Shown: one piece after another, positions 32,161 to 42,401 of the stretch
Position numbering within the stretch: position 1 is the stretch's first letter
Layout: the number at the start of each line of letters is the position of its first letter
Assembly (NCBI GenBank): GCA_917880885.1
Contig: OU862917.1
Span: forward strand, 27,516,104 to 27,580,103
Reading direction: 5' to 3'
From: Limnephilus marmoratus
Taxonomy: Eukaryota; Arthropoda; Insecta; Trichoptera; Limnephilidae
Length of the DNA: 64,000 bases
Notes under the pieces: model-generated
What the model saw: only the letters and a program-made list of their open reading frames with translations
What the model was told of the DNA's origin: nothing
Databases searched by the model: none
Program-made: the position numbers and the translations under genes

Positions 32161-32855
32161 CTAATGGAGCCAATGAAAAAATATTAAAACAGATATTACA
32201 CCAAGTAAACTCTGTTCTGATAGCTATCCTGATTATCTCCAAGTACCAAACTTTGTACATCCAGATATGATTGGCGCAGTTTATATCTTTTTTAAATCTT
32301 GTCATGTATTTTGTATATAAACATCTTGTTTTAGGTCTGTATATTTTTGAGCCCGTACCTTTTATTGAATTTTTCTGATTTCGTTTTTTTATGCATTTCT
32401 ATAGTCCATCATGGAGGATACTTTATTTTAACTTTTTGACACCAACAGTACATAAATCAAATCAATCAGTGGTTATAATAATACATAAAATCTTATAAGA
32501 CTTGTTTCTTATGAAATATTTGTAAAGTGATTCTTCATATGTTGTGTCTGTATGTTGCTTCTGTGAAATGTTTTGTAAATTTTTTCGTCAAATATTGTCT
32601 GCATATTGGGTTGGGTTGGGTTGGGTTTAACTTTTCAAAAATACCAATTGGCGATCCCTTAATGAGTTTTGATAACTCATAGGAATGCAACTTCGTTGTA
32701 TGTTTTATTTAAATAAAAAAAGTAAATAACTCAAAGAAATCTATTTTGAAAATCCGCAGGGGTAAATAGTAAGTAGAGAGCATGGAATGCCAAACAACCC
32801 TGTTCCCTTTCATGCTCAATCTCCTCTTCTGTTGTTCCGATATAATGATAAAAAT
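32161..32855. other. Unassigned AT-rich DNA with a short (TTGGG)n run
   Basis: ttgggttgggttgggttggg at about 32608-32628 is a short simple repeat. No gene was recognised. Confidence 0.5.
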
Positions 32856-32971
32856 CATAAAATGATTATTATCATTTTATACATTTTATAGATTACTATA
32901 ATTATAATAATAATAAAGTGATAATAATCATAAAATGATTATTGTCATTTTATTATTATTATAATTATAGG
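32840..32971. repeat. AT-rich palindrome
   Basis: aatcataaaatgattattat and its reverse complement alternate, giving a long near-perfect hairpin with an (ATA)n centre. Confidence 0.7.
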
Positions 32972-33329
32972 AGGGGTTCTGTTAAATGAAATTGCAAATC
33001 ATTTGGATGTAAGTGACTGTTCTCCATATGCCTTAAGAATTGAAGAGTCACTTGCCTAAATGCTGATAGGGTAACTAAATTGTACTGTAATTGGAATTAT
33101 TCTGTTATACAATAATATTAATATATAAAAATATACGGTTCACTATTGTTTTCATTCATTGACATTCCTTTATTTTGTATTATTTTATTTTCCCACAATT
33201 TTTCTACATTTATGGAGCGAATGTAACCAGGCGTGATAAAGTAATAAATAAGTATAAGATATGTAATTTATTTCTTCAATTTTTCTTCAAAAAGTTACAA
33301 ATTTTCTTTAATTTAATTGCTTGTGATAA

Positions 33330-33596
33330 GGGGTCATCCATAAATTACGTCACACCTTAAGGGGGGGGGGGGAGTAGAGAAATGTTACATTGTGTGACAA
33401 TGGGTATGAGGGGGTCATCAACTCTGTGACGTCACATGTAAAAAATATAAGTACTGTTTTGATTATTTTTAGATGTAAAATTGCAAAATATGTGACGTCA
33501 CACTAGGGGGGAGGGGGTCTCACAAATGTGACAATGTGTGACAGGGACGGATATAAAAATCATGAAATTCGTTTGACGTAATTTATGGATGGCCCC
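33330..33596. mobile_element. PIF/Harbinger-like MITE, TAA TSD
   Basis: The inverted ends GGGGTCATCCATAAATTACG and GGGGCCATCCATAAATTACG are flanked by TAA on each side (33327-33329 and 33597-33599). It contains G-rich tracts as in 17365-17667. Confidence 0.85.
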
Positions 33597-33598
33597 TA

Positions 33599-33675
33599 AG
33601 CCGAGTTTTGAACCCGCGACCTCTGGGATCTGGGCACGGTGCCAAGTGTGCCATTGCTCCACTACGGAAAACGAC
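33599..33675 (-). repeat. tRNA-like SINE head
   Basis: The minus strand has a box A-like TAGTGGAGCAATGGC and a box B-like GGGTTCAAAAC with tRNA spacing. The body does not match families A to C. Confidence 0.45.
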
Positions 33676-34016
33676 ATAACAATATATTTCCAAGTATAAC
33701 AATGATTTCCGCGGATACAACATTTTCAATAAGTAGGTACTGGTTATATAATTTGTATTCACCCATGTTATGGCAACTTTTCCACGTAAAAAATGGCCGC
33801 CCAGGTACCTGCCTACCGAATTGCCGCGCGAATTCTTCAACTTCACCGTCGTTTATGGACGTAATGGCGACGCAGAACGCATCCCTGATTCAAATTTGAA
33901 ACGCGTCCGAATTTCAAATGGACTCTTTTGATTTTACTATTGGCCAATAGCTCCGGTTCGCAAAGGAATGAATCGACAAGGAGAAATTTACTACTTTTAA
34001 TTATGCTCAGCTCTGT

Positions 34017-34053
34017 TATAAATAAAAGCCGTTTGATGATACCCTGTCACATA
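34017..34053 (+). promoter_or_regulatory. Core promoter of the Pro/Gln-rich gene
   Basis: TATAAATA at 34017-34024 is followed 30-32 bases later by gTCACA, a fair initiator (putative start near 34049). That gives a 5' UTR of about 73 bases before the ATG at 34122. Confidence 0.6.
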
Positions 34054-34121
34054 CGATTAGTCCTTCGGATTGGATGTCATCGTGTTAATAAACTAATTGA
34101 ACTAGTGTTCAAAGGAATAAA

Positions 34122-34142
34122 ATGAAGTGGTTAATATTAATT
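34122..34142 (+). CDS. Exon 1 of the Pro/Gln-rich gene (signal peptide start)
   Basis: Seven codons ending exactly at ATT|GTGAGT. The start is chosen because the ATG lies 73 bases after the predicted transcription start and joins in frame to a hydrophobic run in exon 2. Confidence 0.8.
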
Positions 34143-37100
34143 GTGAGTGAATACACAATGTTATTATCATAATATAATATCATTTTCTTCAGATTGTCGT
34201 GAAAATTTAATTTATAGTTTCCGTCTTGTTTCGTAATATAAGTTTAATAAAAAAGTGACAAGAATGTGCATATAAATTAAGTTTTTAACGTGCTGTGTTA
34301 TTTTCATCGCTAAAATAGAATAGTTTTGCAATGGTGTGATATCCACAATAGAATGGAGTAATTTGCGAAATTTGTTGTCATTACTTAGCGAACTTTTGGA
34401 TAATTGAGAGACCCCAATTCAATTAGATTTTAAATTGTAATACAGTGAAAAAAGAACGGAAATTCAAAGCATTTTAAAGAATGTTTCTAGTTATTTGTGA
34501 AATGATAATTATTTCTTTAATTTTTGTTACCTTTCTCTTGCACTCGATCAAAGTATCAAAGATATTGAAATACAACTCGATAGATGTATTTGTGCTAATT
34601 GAATATTTCGGAAAAATTTGATTCAGTGATATCGCAGTCGCATACGTTACGTTAAAATATATTACGTATTTGGGATTTCAAAGGAAAGTGAGGTCTCGAA
34701 TATCGCAATTAGTTTCAGCTTTCAGCACGCAGCTCTCGTAAACTCCGTAGTTTTAAAATTACATTAAATTGTTTGTTTCATAATATTTCAAATAGAAAAC
34801 ATATCTTGAAACTAAATAACTCTTAAATTGATGTAACTATACTATAATGATTTAAACAAAATATAACGCAGACAGTTATTAAGGTATATTATAGTACGAG
34901 TATATTAAGTAAGGGTTGCTTCAAAAAATTTGAACATTCCTGAAATATTTCAAGTTAATTTCCACGTTCTGTGTAAGTTCTATTCGAGTTATTATTATAT
35001 CAATATAGGCCTATTGTTTCATAAATCTGAAATAATCAAAGAATTTAATAGAACTTTCACAGAACGAAAATAATTAACTTTAAAAGCTATATGAATTGAT
35101 AAAAGTTTTAGAAACAACCCACCCTTAGAATTATAATCTAATTCATCATTATTTTTTCGTGATAGACGCAAGGACGACAAAAGAAATAACTATAATTTAT
35201 TGAAATAAAATAGTAACTTGGTTTGTAACCATGATTTATTAATTTAATTTTTTTTTATACCGACCGGTTTTGTTAACGCAAGCATCTTCGGCGGTGGTTA
35301 CAAACGAAGTTATTGTTTTACTTCGATTAATATGTCAAACTACAAAGTGACTGCTTTCTACCAAAATATAAAAAAAAACTATAATTCTAAATATAAAAAA
35401 TATACGTTTTTGCGAAATTTTCACAATTGTATAGAAACAATATAATAGAACGTATTAAGGCGGTGTAAAATAGGTTGTACAAAATAACTTGTGAAAATAG
35501 AAAAGGTTTATTATTTGTCAGCATCACTGAAATAGGTAGCTTCGTTAAATTATTTAACCTTTTTTAAACTTTGTTCCCAGGCCACGGCGGCATGTTTGGC
35601 GCTGATGGTTGCAGCTGAACCATCCACAGAGCTCAAGCCCACTAAACCAGACGATGTTATTGAACCTGCAGCTCAGGCAGATGTCCAGAACAAGGATAAC
35701 GCTCAACGCAAGAGGGATGTTCTAGACCCCATTGCCCATTCGGGAAATCAAGACCTTAAAGCTCAGCGCAAAAGAGGAGTCTTTGGTCATATCCCTTCAT
35801 ACTCACACGGACACGATTACTCAACCGTCAGGCATTCTATCCTCAAACCCTTCGTCGTGAATTATCCTGTGCAATCTGTTCCAATCGGAGTTAAAATCCC
35901 CATCAGGAACCCAGGATTAATTCACTTTAAATATCCCCTGTCGTCGAATAAAGTCCCATCGCATCACGGCAGTGGATCGAGGTTTCCTCAGTCGATTCAA
36001 CATCCTAATCATTTGAAGCCCACCATTGTTCCTGGATGGCCAGCAAACTGCGGACATAATCACCAAGCTCAGCCAGCACAACGACCAACTATCTCCGTGC
36101 CTACTACAGCTATTGTTCCAACTTCTTCTGTAAATCTGCCTGTTAATATTGTTCCAGCTCCTGTTCTTACTCCAGTTTTACCTTTCCCAAGACCTCCCGC
36201 GCCATTCTTTAGACCTTTGATTCCAATTCAGCCTCCTATATTTGGTCCAGTCCCATTCGCCCCCGTCCTCCCTGCTCCTCTCCTCCCTGCTCCACTCCTC
36301 CCGACTCCTTTAGCTCCTGTGCATTACCATCCCGCTCCAGTACTCCACCCTGCTCCAATTGCTGCTCCCCTGGCACCTGCTATTATCAGACCTGGCAATT
36401 CTATCCACACTTCTTTCTCTGCCACATATCCCCGATATCCATTCGTAAATTCTCTCCCTGCCCTTACCGCACAAGTTCCCGTAGTGGGACATCATTTTGC
36501 TCCCGCTGCAATTGCACCCATCGGACGCTATCCAATAAATGTTGGCCACATTCCATTGAACGTTGGTCGACTTCCACTTGCGCGGCCTCCGGTTCTTTTC
36601 AATCAAATTCCATTAGGAGCTGCGAACTTCCCTAATATTGGTAATCTTCCCTTGAACCACTTCCACACCGCTGGTGCTGGACTAATCCCAACACGAGCTC
36701 CGCTGGGTATAGGACAGCCTCCTGTATTCTTGCAGAGACCCGGAGAACAGTTCCCACCGCAATTTACCCCCGGGCCTTCTGCCTTCCCTCCATTCAATCA
36801 GGCTTTTGGTGGCGCCACTGGAGTAGTTCCCTCCCAAGCTCCACTAGGGACTGGTCAACCGCCTTTCTTTTTCCAAAGACCCGGAGAACAATACCCCCAA
36901 CAGGCGTTCTCACCGGATAATCCAGGCTTCCCACAATTCCTTCCTGGTCCCCAAGATCAAGGTACTGCTATCAATCCTAATGCTATAGGAAATAATGTTT
37001 GGACACCCATGGTAAACCCGACTCCCGAATCATTCCCTTCGCAATTCAATCCACAAAGCGAAGCGCCAAATAATTACCCAACGCAACTTAATCCCCAGGG

Positions 37101-37908
37101 TGAAAACTCTTTCCCTTCTCAATTTAACCCACAAAGTGAAAACCCCAACCAATATCCTTCACAACTCGCTCCTCAAGGAGAAAATCCCAATCAGTATCCA
37201 TCCCAATTCATTCCTCAAGGGCAAAATCCTGACCAATATCCATCCCAATTCAATCCCCAAGGACAGAATCCTGATCAATATCCTTCACAAATCTTTCCCG
37301 AAGGACAAAATCCCGATCAATTTACTTCCCAGTTCAATCCGCAGGCCGAACAACCCCAGGGAATAAATCCTACTCAACAACCTGAAGATCAAACCCAGGG
37401 TTATAGATACCAGCAAGAGGGCAGCCAATCATTCCAAGACGGCAAAGACATTCAAGCTACACTGGAACAGCAAGCTCAACAGCAATTCTTGAACGCGCAA
37501 AAGTTTTTCACACAAGAACAACAACAGATAGAGCAACAACAACAGCAACAGCAGCAACAGCAGCAGCAACAGCAACAACAAGAATCAAATAATCAAGGTG
37601 AATCCCAACAGCAAGCTCAACAGCAATATTTACAGCAGCAAAACTTCAATCGACAACAACAAAACTATCAACCACAGCAGGATGCTTCCGTTCAGCAAGA
37701 CTCACAAGAAGATGTCCAACAGAGCTCGTTTCAGTTCATCAGTCCTCAACAGCAGGCTGCCGCTAACCCGCAGCATGACCCCCAGTTCCCGCAAGCTCTA
37801 CCGTCTCACCCCCTCTCTGGCAGGCCCATAAACCAAGCCTTCCACGTCAACCACCGTCAGAGGCAGCGAGCGAGGCGGCCAGCTGAAAATCAAGAAGGGT
37901 ACCCCTGA
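34122..37908 (+). CDS. Secreted Pro/Gln-rich repeat protein (two exons)
   Basis: Exon 1 (34122-34142) encodes MKWLILI and ends at a GTGAGT donor. Exon 2 (35581-37908) follows ttgttcccag in phase 0. The joined N-terminus is a good signal peptide with likely cleavage near VAA|EP. The protein is about 782 residues. Two AQRKR motifs (the second AQRKRGVFGHI) are likely dibasic processing sites. A long Pro-rich hydrophobic middle (PAPLLPAPLLP, PLAPVHYHP) is followed by about eight short repeats of NPDQYPSQFNPQGQ type (37030-37370), a pure polyglutamine tract (around 37530-37580), more QQ-rich sequence and a basic C-terminus. I recognise no catalytic domain. Composition and gene layout suggest an extracellular structural (cuticle- or eggshell-like) protein; that role is inferred. 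Confidence 0.88.
34911..35126. mobile_element. MITE in the intron of the Pro/Gln-rich gene
   Basis: The ends TAAGGGTTGCTTC and GAAACAACCCACCCTTA are inverted, and inner segments (gttctgtgtaagttctatt / aatagaactttcacagaac) pair as well. A relative lies at 59920-60125. The TA at both ends fits a mariner-type target, but this is not certain. Confidence 0.6.
35210..35316. repeat. Imperfect hairpin in the intron
   Basis: tagtaacttggtttgtaacc pairs with ggttacaaacgaagttattg. The loop carries cgcaagcatcttcggcggtgg, resembling tails of Penelope-like elements (weak). Confidence 0.45.
35581..37908 (+). CDS. Exon 2 of the Pro/Gln-rich gene
   Basis: The acceptor ttaaactttgttcccag is strong. The open frame continues from ATAACLALMVAAEP to TGA at 37906-37908. 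Other long frames overlapping it (36310-36797 minus, 37100-37831 plus) are shadows of its repeats. Confidence 0.88.
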   Translation, partial: ATAACLALMVAAEPSTELKPTKPDDVIEPAAQADVQNKDNAQRKRDVLDPIAHSGNQDLKAQRKRGVFGHIPSYSHGHDYSTVRHSILKPFVVNYPVQSVPIGVKIPIRNPGLIHFKYPLSSNKVPSHHGSGSRFPQSIQHPNHLKPTIVPGWPANCGHNHQAQPAQRPTISVPTTAIVPTSSVNLPVNIVPAPVLTPVLPFPRPPAPFFRPLIPIQPPIFGPVPFAPVLPAPLLPAPLLPTPLAPVHYHPAPVLHPAPIAAPLAPAIIRPGNSIHTSFSATYPRYPFVNSLPALTAQVPVVGHHFAPAAIAPIGRYPINVGHIPLNVGRLPLARPPVLFNQIPLGAANFPNIGNLPLNHFHTAGAGLIPTRAPLGIGQPPVFLQRPGEQFPPQFTPGPSAFPPFNQAFGGATGVVPSQAPLGTGQPPFFFQRPGEQYPQQAFSPDNPGFPQFLPGPQDQGTAINPNAIGNNVWTPMVNPTPESFPSQFNPQSEAPNNYPTQLNPQGENSFPSQFNPQSENPNQYPSQLAPQGENPNQYPSQFIPQGQNPDQYPSQFNPQGQNPDQYPSQIFPEGQNPDQFTSQFNPQAEQPQGINPTQQPEDQTQGYRYQQEGSQSFQDGKDIQATLEQQAQQQFLNAQKFFTQEQQQIEQQQQQQQQQQQQQQQQESNNQGESQQQAQQQYLQQQNFNRQQQNYQPQQDASVQQDSQEDVQQSSFQFISPQQQAAANPQHDPQFPQALPSHPLSGRPINQAFHVNHRQRQRARRPAENQEGYP
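37510..37590 (+). repeat. Polyglutamine CAA/CAG tract
   Basis: Mixed CAA and CAG codons encode an uninterrupted run of about 17 Gln within a longer Gln-rich segment. Codon mixing makes it less prone to slippage than a pure CAG run. Confidence 0.9.
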
Positions 37909-38005
37909 TAGTGTGGACGTCTTGATAAGTTTGATAGATTAATTTTATTCTGTAAATACAAAATACGTAGGATTAGGTATCTAATTATTTAAAAATTAAT
38001 ATGTA

Positions 38006-38011
38006 AATAAA
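38006..38011 (+). terminator. Polyadenylation signal of the Pro/Gln-rich gene
   Basis: AATAAA lies about 98 bases after the stop codon. Confidence 0.6.
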
Positions 38012-38910
38012 AATATATACATAAATTAAAAGAGTGAGTAATGAATGTGTCAACTTTGGATGGTATAGTTTTAGTTCTAAATGAGTCACGACGCATAATT
38101 ATTGAATAGTACAAAAAGGTAGTCAAATAAGGAACTTATTGTATAAAAATAAACGAGATAGATACGTGCTGTTTTCAACGCAAACTGAATTTAATTTAAA
38201 ATTGTTTTTCACCACGAGATTGAGTAATTTAATTTATTCTTTACTTAAATAAATAACGTTTTTAAGAAAAATTCCAGCGATATTTTATTCCTACACAGAC
38301 AGCAGACACAATAAAAATATAAACAGAATTTGCAAATAAACGAAGGCAGTGATCCAGTTAACGATGACCAAAAAACTTTTATTGGTGCTATTCGCGCAGA
38401 AGTACCTGCCGCAAAAGTAAATTCACTAAAAATTCAATTAGTTTTTACTGCTTTGAACTTGTCCCGTATTGGGCTGGTGGAGTTACATCATATTATCTCT
38501 GTATTGCATTTTTCCGCTTGGGCGAACTTGACGCAACTTTTGATTGGCCAACCCAGCTTTTTCAACTTGAGTTTTTAAAAAATTTTCTGAGCCTAACTGA
38601 TTAGGCAAATGAAACACCCGTGTAAGGTTTTATGTCGCAAGCTGTTGATTGTTATGACGGCCATTACCTACGATTATGGGATTAATCAGTTATGATTACT
38701 TCGGTATTACGGTGACTGGTGTTTGACACGTTAATCATAAATTACGGAAGAAAACTAGAATAATACTGAGGAAGTCGGAGAAAGACATGATCCGACATCG
38801 ATCAAATAATTGCAACAGATCAATCTGTCGAATGAGAAATTTTGACTTGACTCTCGCTTCTCGATTTCATAAAAAAAGGGTTAGCAGATTAAAAAAAGAC
38901 ATTTTTGGAT
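38012..38910. other. Intergenic DNA between the two convergent genes
   Basis: AT-rich. No repeat family or further exon was recognised. An open frame at 38330-38578 has no recognisable features. Confidence 0.5.
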
Positions 38911-38916
38911 GAAAGA

Positions 38917-38922
38917 TTTATT
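38917..38922 (-). terminator. Candidate polyadenylation signal of the cuticle-type gene
   Basis: AATAAA on the minus strand about 420 bases after the stop. No nearer canonical hexamer was seen. Confidence 0.35.
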
Positions 38923-39130
38923 TTGAATTTATATGCACGATGTCGCTAAACCATTTTTATCAATTACACTTAAAATTTGGAGACAGTTTAGCGAAAAATA
39001 AATAAATTGTTTACAGTGTCCTTCCTATACTTGAAAACATTTTCTATAAAAACCGATTGTTTTGTTTCTAAATGTGATTATTAAAAATACACTGATGATA
39101 CGACTGTCAAAGATGTAATACTAACGTTGC

Positions 39131-39215
39131 ATGATATTGAAGCGCTGTTAATGTGATGTGATTTAGCGGAGAAACTCCTTGACTGATTCTCTAATTCCAA
39201 AATAGGGTGAAGAGG
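39131..39215 (-). pseudogene. Diverged duplicate of the 3' end of the cuticle-type gene
   Basis: On the minus strand, tcaccctattttggaattag ... taaatcacatcacattaaca aligns along about 85 bp with the last codons and immediate 3' UTR of the gene (39305-39395). It lies downstream in the same orientation. Confidence 0.75.
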
Positions 39216-39343
39216 ATTCAAAACATCTAACAGGTAACAACATGTTATGGACAATGTGGTTATGCCGAGAGGAGATAAATATAATTGTCAATGGGGAAAC
39301 ATCATCAATAGTGTCATTGACAGCGCTGTTAACGTGATGTGAT

Positions 39344-39733
39344 CTAATGCAGTAGGGAGACTCCATGGCCGATTCCTCCGAGTCCAAGGTAGGGTGAGGA
39401 GTACCCAGGGTATCCAAAAGGCGAAATCGGTGCGATGGCTTTATGGACGATGGGAGCATGAAGAGGAGCAGCGAACCCCAGAGGAGCAGGGTAGGCCAAG
39501 GGGGCAGCCACTTTAGGGATGATAGCGGGGGCGGCGTAAGGCAAGCCTAATCCATGAGAGTAACCCAGGGGCGCGCCAAGGGGCAGGCCGTATCCACCGT
39601 GGTAGGTGCTGGCCAGGGGTGCTCCAAGGTGCCCCAGGCCTCCGTAGGGGTAGCCCAGATCGAGGACTCCGCGCTTCTCGGTCTTCTTCTCTTCCGCGGC
39701 GGAGCAGATGGCCACCAGGGCGAATAAGTACAC
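39344..39733 (-). CDS. Exon 2 of the cuticle-type gene
   Basis: 130 codons including TAG at 39346-39344. The first codon (GTG, Val) is internal because the acceptor AG immediately precedes it. Confidence 0.88.
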   Translation of the reverse strand: MYLFALVAICSAAEEKKTEKRGVLDLGYPYGGLGHLGAPLASTYHGGYGLPLGAPLGYSHGLGLPYAAPAIIPKVAAPLAYPAPLGFAAPLHAPIVHKAIAPISPFGYPGYSSPYLGLGGIGHGVSLLH

Positions 39734-42305
39734 CTGAAAATAAAATCAAATTTAAAAATAAGACGTTTTAATTAAAAACTAAAAAAATCAAACGATAATA
39801 CAAAATAAAAGAACATTGCCTAAAGTTTCCAGTTGGGGAATGTTCTGAGGCTTGGATAAATGGGGAAGGGAAGCAGATGGAGTAGAGAAAGGCATCTACT
39901 TATTTAGGTGTATTCACCAAACATGGTTGATGCCATTTCAAACAATGTTTCGATTCTGAATGGTGGTCTTTCATCAAAGCATTACTGGACTATCTACCAC
40001 TCATGTCCGGGATAAAAAATAACTGATGATGCGAAATATAATTTATTTATCCGCATTCGATATTGGAATAAAGTTTGTATGGAATATTGAAAAAGCGAGC
40101 CGAATTGTTTCAAAATCAGGAATGAAATTGGTTGTCGTTGAACATCAAGCAAATTATGCGGTTGTTTAGTATTGCTTGATGAGAGATATTATATTGCAAT
40201 GTCTCGTAACGGCTCGGCTGCGGCTGGTGCGAATTAAGTTTACCAAACTCACTGTGCGGAATTTAATTTAGAAAATTGCCAGGGACGTGCTATTTTAAAC
40301 TGGTAATCTAATTGACAGAATTTCTGGAGAGAAAACTGAAACAGCTGTTAAAAAAAACGGACGCAGTCAGTTAACATGAAAATCTACGGAAATAATATCC
40401 ACCTTTTTCTAAAGTAGGTAGTGTAAAGAAATATATGTAATTTGTTTTATTTCAGCCTCTGACAAAAGAATCCCCTTCTTCCAGATATTTTGCGATAATG
40501 TGCTGTAAGTGAAAAATATCGCTACGTTCGCACTGCATGCCTCGATGCAGTACTGCGAACCTAACGTTGTATTTTTCTTAAATACATTATATATAACTAC
40601 ACTTTTTTTAAATTTCATGCTAGACCTCGCAAGAACACCACTGTCTGCACAGTGTAAAAACAGGGGAACTATATCACCACCCGGTTGGGCAGTGTTGCGA
40701 GGCGGATTAAGAGGTAAGCCTGCGCGGCGTTTATCATACAATACTTAATTTTGGATTAGAGGCCAAAATACCCAATTAATAAGATAATGACAGTTCTCAA
40801 ACAGACACCGAAAAAAAGGTAACGGTCGGAACTGGGACTCGAACCCAGGTTTTCCAGTCATTATCATGGCATTCTTCCAACTGCGCTATTATCACCTTAT
40901 TGTCATCTTATTGATAGCAATACCTGGGTTCGAGTCCCAGTTGCGACCGTTACCTTTTTATTTACCATGTCCGAAGCATCAATTGAAAGTGTATTAAAGA
41001 CGTAAAATTTCTTTCTAAATGAATTGTTATTATTGCGTTTTTATTTAGCTGTAAATAATATTTCTATTTGAATCGCACGCCACTGTCGTCCGCGTCATTT
41101 AAAGAATATTAATCGGAGATATGAAATATAAACCGACAGACTAAATAAATCGATTTATTAGCTAGTGAAATTAGAAATAAATGAAGAAAGCGGTGAAACC
41201 AACATAATTAAAAATTGTTAAAGAAAGCAATTATTAAAAAAAGCGCGGTGGCTTAAAAATCTCATTTCTAATTTATTGTGGGGATGTGAGATCGATTCCC
41301 ACTGAGCCCGTACAAAAAAATTGTAGTATTTAAAAAAATTATTTTGACGTCATTTAGATTTCACTATTATGAAACTTGTACAAATATCTTTACAGCTGAG
41401 GTAAGGAATATCATAAATATACATTATGTAAAAACAACTGTTAAAAAAAGAAAAATAAAAACACGTCGATTTGACGTGGGAAGACTGGAACAAGGAAGTG
41501 AAAATATTTTCAGAGGTTTTTTTTGGAATTGGAACGAATGAATTAAAGTGCATAAAAGTGTACTTGTTGATTAGAAGAACATCCGGAAAACGGTTAAGGT
41601 AAATTGCTGTCACTATCCCAAATCAAACTCTATGTATGAGTGTCACCACGCGAAGAGAATGTGATAAGAAAGAACTTAAAATATTATTGCATTTTAACTT
41701 TTAACTAGTGACCGACCGAAGGTTCGGTTTCGGTTTTGGCAGAAAAATCTGGTTACGGCATCAGTTTCGGTTTCGGCAGATTTAAGACCGAAACTTATTT
41801 AGACATGTTAAAAATCGATTGTTTACTGTTATTTGGCTTATTTTTTACACTTATTCATACAGTTAACACGTGTTAAATTAAATAAATAAAAAAAAACAAC
41901 AATTGAAGTATGTGAAAAAATAACATTTTTTTATATAACTTCTATAAAACGAACAAAATTTATAAAAAATAACTAAACATATTAACTACTTCTGTATTTT
42001 TAAAGTTTTTACTTTGAACGAACGTTTAATGGAATTTATTGCAAGAATGCTCAGTCAGAAGGCGACTGTGATATTGAGTTATTCTTCACTAAGTCTTTCG
42101 ATAAGATCAGAGTACATACGTTTTTATTTACTTAAACGATCGCTCTGTTTTGATTCGCGAAAGCGGCTGTCAATGTTGTTTTTGAAATGGAAATGGCACT
42201 TCCACTCATCTCTCTATTCTTTCCATTACAGATTAGCGGTATAAAATAATTAATATTTCGAATACAATTAAAAAATATATTTCCAAAACTTACGATGAAC
42301 TTCAT
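39344..42305 (-). CDS. Small secreted cuticle-type protein (two exons)
   Basis: Exon 1 (42305-42294, minus) encodes MKFI and ends at a consensus GTAAGT donor. Exon 2 (39733-39344) follows ttttattttcag in phase 0 and begins VYLFALVAICSAAEEKK. The joined N-terminus is a textbook signal peptide, cleaved near CSA|AE. The mature part is about 117 residues: a short acidic/basic stretch with a dibasic KR, then a region rich in Gly, Tyr, Leu, Pro and Ala (GYPYGGLGHLGAPL, GGYGLPLGAPLGYSHGLGLPY, PAIIPKVAAPLAYPAPL). There is no Rebers-Riddiford domain. Low-complexity Gly/Ala/Pro/Tyr proteins with this layout are typical insect cuticular proteins, so it probably contributes to the extracellular cuticle matrix. 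Confidence 0.88.
39833..40003 (-). mobile_element. SINE family A fragment in the cuticle-gene intron
   Basis: Diverged body from cagttggggaatgttctgag to tgaatggtggtctttcatc. Confidence 0.6.
40811..40960. mobile_element. Palindromic tRNA-derived element
   Basis: The 38-bp ends (aaggtaacggtcggaactgg ... and its reverse complement at 40922-40959) differ at one base. The minus strand 40901-40829 is tRNA-like, with an exact box A (TAGCGCAGTTGG) and box B (GGTTCGAGTCC). The box B lies inside the inverted repeat, so the plus-strand arm carries a second box B. The acceptor stem is degenerate, so it is not a functional tRNA gene. It lies in the intron of the cuticle-type gene. Confidence 0.8.
41229..42290. 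other. Intronic DNA with weak repeat traces
   Basis: 41229-41310 vaguely resembles a tRNA-like head. 41710-41800 has reiterated gttcggtttcggttttggc units (41715-41790), as seen at ends of some DNA transposons. No coding signal was seen. Confidence 0.35.
42294..42305 (-). CDS. Exon 1 of the cuticle-type gene
   Basis: Four codons, ATGAAGTTCATC, followed directly by GTAAGT. The position 56 bases below the predicted transcription start and the exact in-frame join to exon 2 support it. Confidence 0.82.
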
Positions 42306-42358
42306 TTTGGATTTTGGGTTTTGTTGTTTAGGGAAGTAACTGGGTAGTACAGAACTGC

Positions 42359-42401
42359 ACTGAGTGACTTGCCTTGTGGTTGAAATCCCAGCCTTTATAT
42401 A
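42359..42401 (-). promoter_or_regulatory. Core promoter of the cuticle-type gene
   Basis: TATATAAA (complement of 42394-42401) is followed about 38 bases downstream by the arthropod initiator TCAGT (complement of 42359-42363). Confidence 0.65.

Noticed and set aside
36310..37831. Several open frames overlapping the Pro/Gln-rich gene
   Set aside because: They are shadows in other frames caused by the repetitive codons of the real ORF.
39163..39459. 98-codon minus-strand frame spanning both copies of the duplicated gene end
   Set aside because: It runs out of frame with the cuticle-type protein and exists only because of the duplication.
41229..41310. Possible tRNA-like sequence
   Set aside because: The box A is too degenerate and the cloverleaf does not form.
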